Shown here piece after piece: positions 1 through 5,149 of a stretch of DNA of 5,149 nt. The position numbers and the translations under genes were made by a program. The notes beneath the pieces are model-generated. The model searched no databases. It worked only from the letters and a program-made list of their open reading frames with translations, and had not been told where the DNA came from. This DNA comes from Acidobacteriaceae bacterium (GTDB lineage: Bacteria > Acidobacteriota > Terriglobia > Bryobacterales > Bryobacteraceae): contig JAFARV010000249.1 in NCBI GenBank assembly GCA_019245255.1, forward strand, positions 1 through 5,149, given 5' to 3'. Each line of letters opens with the position of its first letter. The stretch's first letter is position 1.

Positions 1-1244
1 TGTTTTCCGTTCTGCCCGGCGTCGAGAAGTGCCTCGACAATGGGCGAGTTCCGGCCCACGCGATAGAGCGTCATTTTGATCGCAAGCACATCCCGATCTT
101 CGGCCGCGACCCGGAGAAAATCTACCACCGGCTGAAAGGAATCGAACGGGTGGTGCAGGAGAATGTCTTTCTGCTGCATCGCGGAGAAGATTTCCTGGCC
201 CGCCGCGGTTGCAAAGCAGCTTGGCGTATTAGGTGTAAAAGGCTTGTCCTTGAACGCCGGACGATCAATGCTCAACAGCGCCCGCACGCGGCTCAGGTCG
301 ATGGGCCCGTCGACGCGGTAGACGTCATTGTGATCCAGCTCCAAATTGGTGGTCAGAACATCGACCAGCTCCTGCGGCATGCCGCTGTTCACCTGCAGTC
401 GCACAGCATCCCTGAAACGGCGGCGCCACACAGCTTCCTGCACGCTCTCCAACAGGTCGTCTGTCTCAAGTTCTTGAATAGCAAGCTCGGCATCGCGTGT
501 GACGTGAAAGAGGTTGGCGCTGACGATCTCCATCTCCGGGAACAGCATGCCGAGGTTCGCAATCACAACCTGCTCGAGCCACACGAAGGCAAGTTCGCCG
601 CTTCGCGACGGAACGGGAACCAGTTGATTGAGAGAATCCGGAACCTTTACGCGGGCAAACCGCTCGCCTCCGTCCTCGCTGCCAACGACTGTTGCGACAT
701 TCAGGCTGAGATTGGAGATGTGCGGAAAGGGACGACCCTGATCGACAGCGAGGGGTGTGAGCGTTGGATACACAATCCGCTGGAAGTAATCATCGATCGA
801 ATGCCTCTGATGTGAATTGAGTTCATCCAGACCGAGAATGAAGATGCCTGCATCGCGCAGTGCCGGCATCAAGTCGTCCATCCACAATCGGTAAATCTCC
901 TGGACCAAGCTGGTTACCTCGTGCCGTATAAGCTCGAGCTGCTCTCCGGGCGATCTGCCGTCCATGCTGATTTCGGTGGTTCGCGTCTCTATCTGCTGCC
1001 AGAGTCCGGCCACACGGACCATAAAGAATTCGTCGATATTCGAGCCAAGAATGGACAAGAACTTGATCCGTTCGAGCAGCGGATTCCGGGGATCCTGCGC
1101 CTCTTCGAGAACACGGCGCTGGAAGGCTAGCAAACTGAGATGAGGGTTCAGGTAAAGCTCGGGCGCATCAAGACGTAAACCGGTTTTGGCGATGTCGGTT
1201 CGCGCTGCCTGTCGCCGACGGGCGGCGGTTCGTGCTGTAGGCAT
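1..1244 (-). CDS. ppk: Polyphosphate kinase PPK1, N-terminal 414 codons (runs off left edge)
   Basis: PPK1 reversibly transfers the ATP gamma-phosphate onto inorganic polyphosphate and is usually a membrane-associated homotetramer. The reverse strand is open from an ATG at 1244 to the left edge. Visible in order: a basic N-terminus (residues 1-20), the PPK N-domain (ELYLNPHLSLLAFQRRVLEE, about 30-49), the ATP-contacting segment SNIDEFFMVR (Asn69, matching Asn45 of E. coli PPK), LTPLAVDQGRPFPHISNLSLN in the head domain, FARVKVP, ILLHHPFDSF (about 361-370) and IKMTLYR with Arg395, matching the Mg/phosphate-binding Arg375 of E. coli. PPK1 is usually about 700 residues, so the catalytic histidines lie outside the window. 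The start is supported by an in-frame TAG about 30 bases upstream and the lack of another start before the conserved block. No clear Shine-Dalgarno sequence precedes it. It is divergent from the tRNA gene. The identification is secure. Confidence 0.96.
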   Translation of the reverse strand, partial: MPTARTAARRRQAARTDIAKTGLRLDAPELYLNPHLSLLAFQRRVLEEAQDPRNPLLERIKFLSILGSNIDEFFMVRVAGLWQQIETRTTEISMDGRSPGEQLELIRHEVTSLVQEIYRLWMDDLMPALRDAGIFILGLDELNSHQRHSIDDYFQRIVYPTLTPLAVDQGRPFPHISNLSLNVATVVGSEDGGERFARVKVPDSLNQLVPVPSRSGELAFVWLEQVVIANLGMLFPEMEIVSANLFHVTRDAELAIQELETDDLLESVQEAVWRRRFRDAVRLQVNSGMPQELVDVLTTNLELDHNDVYRVDGPIDLSRVRALLSIDRPAFKDKPFTPNTPSCFATAAGQEIFSAMQQKDILLHHPFDSFQPVVDFLRVAAEDRDVLAIKMTLYRVGRNSPIVEALLDAGQNGK

Positions 1245-1271
1245 GTAGGAGAAGTGGGTTTGGACTGTACC

Positions 1272-1300
1272 TATCTACTGTAAATCTTTTGTGTTTTCAA
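1272..1300 (-). promoter_or_regulatory. Candidate sigma-70-type promoter for ppk
   Basis: Read on the minus strand, TTGAAA (1300-1295, five of six matches to the -35 consensus) is followed after exactly 17 bases by TAGATA (1277-1272, a weak -10). A start site near 1265 would give a leader of about 20 bases before the ppk ATG. The -10 matches only partly, so this is a plausible but unproven promoter. Confidence 0.35.
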
Positions 1301-1304
1301 TCTT

Positions 1305-1322
1305 CCACCCTATGGGGGGTGG
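1305..1322. repeat. GC-rich inverted repeat upstream of ppk
   Basis: CCACCC (1305-1310) is the exact reverse complement of GGGTGG (1317-1322), separated by the 6-base loop TATGGG. The hairpin has six pairs, five of them G:C. It sits just upstream of the candidate ppk -35 box and between the two divergent genes. No T-run follows on either strand, so it does not look like an intrinsic terminator. It could be a protein-binding site, a remnant of a dispersed palindromic repeat, or chance. Confidence 0.45.
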
Positions 1323-1379
1323 CTCTTTAAACCCGTTCAGCGTGGACGCGAATCGCCCTGCGGCGCGCGACATTTTGAG

Positions 1380-1408
1380 TTGACCTGACTGTCACAGCTT
1401 GTTAGCAT
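1380..1408 (+). promoter_or_regulatory. Candidate promoter for the initiator tRNA gene
   Basis: TTGACC (1380-1385, five of six matches to the -35 consensus) and TAGCAT (1403-1408, four of six matches to the -10) are separated by the ideal 17 bases and point towards the tRNA. The -10 ends only five bases before the mature tRNA 5' end, so transcription would start at or within a few bases of the tRNA itself. The position is unusual, and the true promoter may lie further upstream. Confidence 0.45.
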
Positions 1409-1413
1409 CAGAG

Positions 1414-1490
<77 letters not shown>

Positions 1491-1757
1491 ACTGTCTCAA
1501 CCAGTTGCGAAGACATTTCTGAATGTGGCTGTGAAAATCCCCAACCAGCCTTTCGGACAAAGCTAAGATGCTCGATTCTCACGCCAGGTGAACTTGGATA
1601 CCAGCGCGTCGAAGCTTTCCGCTGGATAGCAAGTCCTCAATGATGTGGCTTGAGCAGGACCAGGCCCACCGCACGTTTTATCGATGCTTGGGGCGAGCTG
1701 ATCTTGCTTTAGCCCGGGAAAAATGCAATTTGCGGTGAAAAAGGTCGGCGCGGTGGG
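1491..1757. other. Gene-free spacer between tRNA-fMet and vapC
   Basis: This 267-base stretch lies between the tRNA 3' end and the convergent vapC stop. I find no convincing coding sequence; the best frame is a 32-codon open stretch from 1640 with no recognisable product. Weak structure is present. CAACTG/CAGTTG (1489-1494 with 1502-1507) could form a six-pair hairpin starting at the tRNA CCA, but no T-run follows. CCAGCG/CGCTGG (1601-1606 with 1620-1625) is a second short inverted repeat. GCCCACCGC (1664-1672) is inverted at 1750-1758. No duplicated tRNA 3' end marks an integration site. Confidence 0.6.
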
Positions 1758-2159
1758 CTACCAGATCGCCTTGACATTGCTCGAACGTATCCGCGCATCC
1801 CGGCTCAGGACGGGAACGCCATAAAACAATGCGGTCGCCGCGATGACGCGATCGGGAAGATCAGGCAGATCCTGGCGAGGGATGTCGGCCAGCTTGAGTG
1901 CAATCTCTTCATCGACGGGCACATACCTCAGCACGGCTTTCGGATCGGCCGTTGCAACGCGGAGATCATCGAGGGCAGTTGGCGGGATTCGGCCCTTTTC
2001 GATGAGGTAAATCATTTCGACAATGCTGATCGCCGAAACGCCAATATGGTCGCCCTTCAGGATCGTGTCGTCAAGGAAAGAAGATGCAGCCTTCCCCAGC
2101 CGCGCATCGGAGAAGAGATACCAGATCGCAGCGTGCGTGTCGGCGATCGCGACAATCAT
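1758..2159 (-). CDS. vapC: VapC-type toxin, PIN-domain ribonuclease
   Basis: A 133-residue protein of typical single-PIN-domain length. PIN toxins are Mg2+-dependent endoribonucleases acting in the cytoplasm, and many VapCs cut tRNA or rRNA. The expected acidic residues are visible: Asp7 in the opening strand (IADTHAAIWYL), Glu48 in SAISIVEM, Asp103 in DLPDRVIAATA and Asp121 in VLSRDARI, where the last two motifs are very typical of VapC. The active site therefore looks intact. The ATG (2157-2159) shares its A with the antitoxin stop codon (TGATG), implying translational coupling; there is no strong ribosome binding site of its own. Its mRNA is presumably autoregulated with vapB by the VapBC complex, as in known systems. 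The RNA target cannot be read from sequence. The family call is confident. Confidence 0.93.
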   Translation of the reverse strand: MIVAIADTHAAIWYLFSDARLGKAASSFLDDTILKGDHIGVSAISIVEMIYLIEKGRIPPTALDDLRVATADPKAVLRYVPVDEEIALKLADIPRQDLPDLPDRVIAATALFYGVPVLSRDARIRSSNVKAIW

Positions 2160-2419
2160 CAGATATCGGTACGCGGGAAGTTCTGGAACATCTCGGTCCT
2201 GTTGCGATCGATCTCCTCGGCCGATGGCGCGGGACCATATTTCGCCAGCAATCCGCGCAAGGACCGCGTCGGCTCCTTCCCGGTGGTCGAGTCTGGCGCC
2301 TCCGCGATGATCTGATCGATGGCTTGCGTCACCAGCTCGTCGGGCGTCACGCCCTTCGCCCTCGCGAGGGCGTTGAGTTTCGCCTCCTTCTGCGGCTCCA
2401 GCGGCATAGTGATCGTCAT
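2159..2419 (-). CDS. vapB: VapB-type antitoxin, probable ribbon-helix-helix protein
   Basis: An 86-residue protein that should bind and inhibit the toxin encoded directly after it and repress the shared promoter. The N-terminus (MTITMPLEP, residues 1-9) fits the DNA-binding beta-strand of a ribbon-helix-helix fold, followed by helices at about 10-22 (KEAKLNALARAKG) and 25-40 (TPDELVTQAIDQIIAE). The C-terminal segment RSLRGLLAKYGPAPSAEEID plus NRTEMFQNFPRTDI (52-86) is the toxin-binding tail seen in VapB partners of this kind. Gene order, size and one-base overlap with vapC are classic for a type II module. The ATG at 2419 is chosen because it starts exactly at the conserved strand. An in-frame ATG at 2470 would add 17 unfamiliar residues but has a better Shine-Dalgarno-like AAAGG just upstream, so the longer form cannot be excluded. 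Confidence 0.88.
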   Translation of the reverse strand: MTITMPLEPQKEAKLNALARAKGVTPDELVTQAIDQIIAEAPDSTTGKEPTRSLRGLLAKYGPAPSAEEIDRNRTEMFQNFPRTDI

Positions 2420-2452
2420 GCTTTCATTGTCCGATATGTTTCGATGGTCATC

Positions 2453-2509
2453 AAAATCGTCCTTCAACATCCAGACCTTTGGGGAATTTTTGAGGGAAAA
2501 TCGTCCTTC
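2453..2509. repeat. 13-bp direct repeat upstream of vapB
   Basis: AAAATCGTCCTTC occurs at 2453-2465 and identically at 2497-2509, 44 bp apart start to start (about four helical turns). Both copies lie in the divergent region upstream of the preferred vapB start. Read in the vapB direction the unit is GAAGGACGATTTT. A minus-strand TATTAT (2536-2531) lies upstream of both copies and could be a -10 element, though no good -35 is visible. Paired sites here could be operators for the VapBC complex. They could also be a small local duplication. Confidence 0.6.
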
Positions 2510-2625
2510 GAACCAAGATCATTTGGGACCATAATAGGGGTTCTTTACAGATCCAAAGGCCTTCGATTGGCGCACAGCGAGGCCGCTTCCGTCGGTTCAG
2601 GGATTGTTTATAGAATCGCTTCCAT

Positions 2626-3067
2626 ATGACCGATTCCGAGTTCATTGCCTTTGCCCATGCCTTTGACGAGTGTTGGGTCCAGGGCAGGTTCGATGACCTG
2701 ACGAAGTTCCTGTCCGAGGATGTCGTTTTCGTGGCCCCGGGAGGCAACCCGCAGATGCGCGGAATCGATGCGGCTATCGATAGACCGGCAGTTCGCGTCG
2801 CTGGCGAAGGTGGAGCGTTTCCAAAGCGGCGAGCACGTGGTTACAACACGGGGCGACGCTGCGGTACTCGAGTATGAGTGGGAGATGATCTGGGTCAGCT
2901 CCGGCGAGCGACATCACGAGACCGGGCGCGAGGTTCTAGTCCTTTCCAGACGCAACGCGTACTGGCGGATAGTCTGGCGCACACAGATTCCAAAGCCTGA
3001 AGAAGAGAGTCAACGGTCGGCAGGAAGAGCGACATCTTCCGGCGTGCTTCAAAACGTCACGTCATAA
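2626..3067 (+). pseudogene. SnoaL-like / DUF4440-type NTF2-fold protein, frameshifted
   Basis: Two overlapping frames together encode one NTF2-like protein of about 147 residues. The first frame (ATG at 2626) gives FIAFAHAFDECWVQGRFDDL, then LSEDVVFVAPGGNPQMRGID, a typical SnoaL/DUF4440 N-terminal half. The frame becomes unrelated after Asp52 (2779-2781). The second frame, offset by one base, continues from about 2786 with RQFASLAKVERFQSGEHVVT, WEMIWVSSGERHHETGREVL and WRIVWRTQ, to a TAA at 3065-3067, matching the C-terminal half. Loss of two bases (or gain of one) at about 2780-2785 explains the break; the family would be expected to read something like D-S-Y-R-Q across it. Neither frame alone makes a complete fold. 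Function is unknown; members are small enzymes or binding proteins. No Shine-Dalgarno is visible, but TAGAAT lies nine bases before the ATG. The 3' end overlaps the convergent glycosyltransferase by 19 bases. A sequencing indel is an alternative. Confidence 0.8.
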
Positions 3068-4545
3068 AGGCACCACGACTGATCGCAGCGTGTGCGGCTC
3101 ACGCTTATTCCGTCACGCCGAAGTTGGGTCAGAAGCCAAGAATCGTCATCGTTGACCAGTTGAAACGATGGGAGTGTCTCCTTGAGCTGAGAGTAGTCAA
3201 TCACCGGCATGGGACTGAAATCCCGGAGCTGATGCAGATTGTGATCCGGCGAATTCTGATGCAGAATGCGGGTGCTGAGATCCGGGTCGCTTACGTAGAA
3301 GATACGCCTCTTGAGCGGCTCAGATGCGTAGAAATATAGCGGCGAAAACACCAGAGGACTGCCAATCACGATCGGACCGGTTGAAACCGATGCCTGAGCT
3401 TTGATCCAATCGGCTTCTCGCTCGAATGGAATCGGCCGGAACACCCGTACGCAGAGCCTGCCGGCACAAAAAATGAGAGCCATCGCAAGCAAAACGGCGC
3501 CAAAAAGAGGCGTTCCTTTACCAACGCGACAGGCATAGATGGCAAGAAAAATTGCCATTGGAATCGCCAGATCTACCGCGTACCTCACGGTGAAGCCGCC
3601 AGTAACCAAGCCTTGAAGATACCCCTGGATGGGCGCGCAAAGAAGAACTATCCACGCGACTCGTTCGTATGGAGGAGGCGACGCGAATGCAATCGCGTTA
3701 GGTTGCGCTCGCCAGCGCGAGAGCGCCCAAAAGATGATCATGAGCGCCAAACCGAGCCCGTATCCCAGCGCTACTCCGAAGACCAGCTCGTGAATCGATG
3801 GCTTACCCCAGTACGACTTCAGATATTCATGAATTGCGGGCAGCAACGGTCGAAAGAGCGCGAGAGTCAGAGCGCCGGCACAAACCGCAATTGCAACGCC
3901 CCAATCGATGCGGTGCGACTGGACGAGACGGGTCAGTTCCCCCGCAAACAAGGAAACCAGAATCACGGTCGAGCTGTAGTGGTTACCTATGCCGATCGCA
4001 ATTGAGAGCGCCAGAGCGGTCAGCATCAAGGGCCGCCGCCGGTCGCGGCATGCCTCACTCCAGAAGAACAAAGCAGCGGCAGAGGACCCGAGCATGGCTG
4101 CGTAGCCTCGTCCTTCGGTTGCGTAGATTCCCGCGGCGGTAAGAAAAGGCGCAAAACACGCGAAAAGCGCGTACAAGACCGGAACGTATGCGCGGGCCAG
4201 CAGATAGAGGAAGATCATCATCAGCCCGAATTCGAGAATCGCGGGCAGGCGCGTGGCGAGTTCCGGACCGATGCCCCATCCATAGAGCAGGTGAACCGGG
4301 AGGTAGAGCAAGGGAGGATTGGTGTCGGCGCCCGCTTTGAGAGCGTTCCAAAGACGGTGTGGACCCAACCGCGCCAGCAGTGCCGTGTTCACCTCATCAA
4401 ACCAAAGCCGATGCTGAGCGGCACCGAAAAGAGCCAACGATAGATAAACGACCGCAGCAGAGCCGGCGAGTAACGCGGTTAATCGTCGCGAGAACTCCCG
4501 TCTCTCCGGCGTGGCTTTCACATTGGATTGAGCCGGCATCATCAT
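3049..4545 (-). CDS. Polytopic membrane glycosyltransferase, GT-C / PMT-ArnT-like (GT39-type)
   Basis: A 498-residue integral membrane protein with the layout of GT-C glycosyltransferases, which transfer a sugar from a polyprenyl-phosphate donor on the outer face of the cytoplasmic membrane. After a basic N-terminus, the first hydrophobic segment (about 23-43) leads into an external loop with HRLWFDEVNTALLARLG; Asp50-Glu51 is the acidic pair expected of the catalytic loop. Then come NPPLLYLPVHLLYGWG, ATRLPAILEFGL and YATEGRGYAAML (Glu144, Arg146), all typical of the PMT_2 superfamily. About ten hydrophobic segments lie between 23 and 365, followed by a soluble C-terminal region (about 371-498). 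The start ATG overlaps the upstream antiporter stop as ATGA; two further ATGs follow directly and could serve instead. Sugar and acceptor cannot be inferred. The superfamily is fairly sure, the exact family less so. Confidence 0.82.
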   Translation of the reverse strand: MMMPAQSNVKATPERREFSRRLTALLAGSAAVVYLSLALFGAAQHRLWFDEVNTALLARLGPHRLWNALKAGADTNPPLLYLPVHLLYGWGIGPELATRLPAILEFGLMMIFLYLLARAYVPVLYALFACFAPFLTAAGIYATEGRGYAAMLGSSAAALFFWSEACRDRRRPLMLTALALSIAIGIGNHYSSTVILVSLFAGELTRLVQSHRIDWGVAIAVCAGALTLALFRPLLPAIHEYLKSYWGKPSIHELVFGVALGYGLGLALMIIFWALSRWRAQPNAIAFASPPPYERVAWIVLLCAPIQGYLQGLVTGGFTVRYAVDLAIPMAIFLAIYACRVGKGTPLFGAVLLAMALIFCAGRLCVRVFRPIPFEREADWIKAQASVSTGPIVIGSPLVFSPLYFYASEPLKRRIFYVSDPDLSTRILHQNSPDHNLHQLRDFSPMPVIDYSQLKETLPSFQLVNDDDSWLLTQLRRDGISVSRTRCDQSWCLYDVTF

Positions 4546-5149
4546 GCGTTCTTAAATCGGGCATCCATCAAATCCAGTTCACGCTCAACAGTCCGCAGCA
4601 CCTCGTCGTGAATCTTATACTCGTCTCGCAGTTTGAGCGCTTCGCTACGTTCTACCTGCCGGAGTTCATGGGCCAATTGGAACAACGCCTCTGCCTCACC
4701 GCGCGAAACCGCCGGCGACGAATTTGGAAATTCAAGCAAGGCTAGTTGGCGCTGATAGTAGTTCTCCATTGCCTCGAGTGCAGTCAGATCGTAAGTCCCT
4801 TTTGTCCGCATTGCGCGCAATGCGGAGAGCGCGCTCGTAACCATGGCAAAGCGGGCCGTACGCTCCTCCTGTTCGCTGATTGACGGTCCAGCCAGCCCAA
4901 GGCGCCGAATGAGCGCCGGCATGCTGAGTCCCTGCAGCACCAGTGTCGCGAAGATACAGGAGAACGCCAGGAAAATGATGAGGCTGCGTTCGGGGAACGG
5001 CTGGCCGTTGCTGAGACGTTCGGGCAAGGAAAGTGCGGCCGCAAGCGCAAGAACACCGCGCATGCCTGCCCACCCCACCAGGAAGCTTAACTTCGGTGAG
5101 ACCCGCTGCTCCTCCAGGCGCAACAAGCTTGCTCTTAGCTTTCTAGCAA
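4542..5149 (-). CDS. CPA1-family Na+/H+ antiporter, C-terminal 201 residues (runs off right edge)
   Basis: Cation:proton antiporters of the CPA1 family exchange Na+ (or K+) for H+ across the cytoplasmic membrane in pH and salt homeostasis. The visible fragment starts in a cytoplasmic loop and carries two late membrane segments. The first, LSFLVGWAGMRGVLALAAAL, contains the glycine-rich segment with the conserved arginine of the family (Arg30 of the fragment). The second is SLIIFLAFSCIFATLVLQGL, followed by PALIRRLGL. These match the end of the membrane domain in bacterial CPA1 antiporters. The remaining 110 or so residues are a charged, probably helical cytoplasmic tail ending VERELDLMDARFKNA, also usual in these proteins. 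The frame stays open to the edge, so apparent starts near 5126 are internal and the N-terminal two thirds are missing. Its TGA overlaps the glycosyltransferase ATG (ATGA), so the two are probably co-transcribed. Confidence 0.9.
   Translation of the reverse strand, partial: ARKLRASLLRLEEQRVSPKLSFLVGWAGMRGVLALAAALSLPERLSNGQPFPERSLIIFLAFSCIFATLVLQGLSMPALIRRLGLAGPSISEQEERTARFAMVTSALSALRAMRTKGTYDLTALEAMENYYQRQLALLEFPNSSPAVSRGEAEALFQLAHELRQVERSEALKLRDEYKIHDEVLRTVERELDLMDARFKNA

Noticed and set aside
150..815. Long plus-strand open frame opposite ppk
   Set aside because: It is antisense to well-conserved PPK1 coding sequence, its product resembles nothing recognisable, and high-GC codon bias readily keeps the opposite strand open.
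1640..1738. 32-codon plus-strand frame starting MMWLEQDQAH
   Set aside because: Too short, no ribosome binding site and no recognisable family; not distinguishable from chance.
1664..1758. Nine-base inverted repeat GCCCACCGC / GCGGTGGGC flanking the 3' side of vapC
   Set aside because: The arms are 77 bases apart and GC-rich; this could be chance and there are no transposase or target-duplication signs.
2084..2629. 181-codon plus-strand open frame across vapBC and the spacer
   Set aside because: It is arginine-rich, low in recognisable motifs and antisense to clear VapB and VapC coding sequence.
2451..2747. 98-codon minus-strand frame between vapB and the SnoaL-like gene
   Set aside because: It is antisense to the conserved N-terminal half of the SnoaL-like gene and shows no family features.
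3613..4142. Plus-strand open frames opposite the glycosyltransferase
   Set aside because: Their products are charged, Arg/Gln-rich shadows of a hydrophobic membrane protein read on the other strand.

Overview
The window looks like ordinary chromosomal sequence from a free-living bacterium of moderate to high GC (roughly 55-60% by eye). Protein style suggests an Acidobacteriota-like soil bacterium: the PPK1 N-terminus, the PMT/ArnT-like membrane glycosyltransferase and the SnoaL/DUF4440-type protein all read that way. This assignment is inferred from sequence feel and was not tested by a search.

Layout, left to right. Positions 1-1244, minus strand: the N-terminal 414 codons of polyphosphate kinase PPK1 (ppk), cut by the left edge. 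Positions 1245-1413: a divergent intergenic region with a candidate ppk promoter, a GC-rich inverted repeat and a candidate tRNA promoter. Positions 1414-1490, plus strand: initiator tRNA-fMet(CAT) with encoded CCA. Positions 1491-1757: no gene. Positions 1758-2419, minus strand: a vapBC-type toxin-antitoxin pair, antitoxin first, with a TGATG stop/start overlap. Positions 2420-2625: a divergent intergenic region with a 13-bp direct repeat. Positions 2626-3067, plus strand: a SnoaL-like/NTF2-fold gene broken by a frameshift near 2780-2785. Positions 3049-4545, minus strand: a 498-residue polytopic GT-C-type glycosyltransferase. Positions 4542-5149, minus strand: the C-terminal 201 residues of a CPA1-family Na+/H+ antiporter, cut by the right edge and overlapping the glycosyltransferase by ATGA.

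The genes do not form one system. The antiporter and glycosyltransferase appear to be one translationally coupled unit, and vapBC is a self-contained operon. ppk and the tRNA are divergently transcribed housekeeping genes. The most interesting point is that a PIN-domain (VapC) toxin gene lies 267 bp from an initiator tRNA gene, because characterised enterobacterial VapC toxins cleave tRNA-fMet. I found no CRISPR array, insertion sequence, prophage gene or convincing new system.
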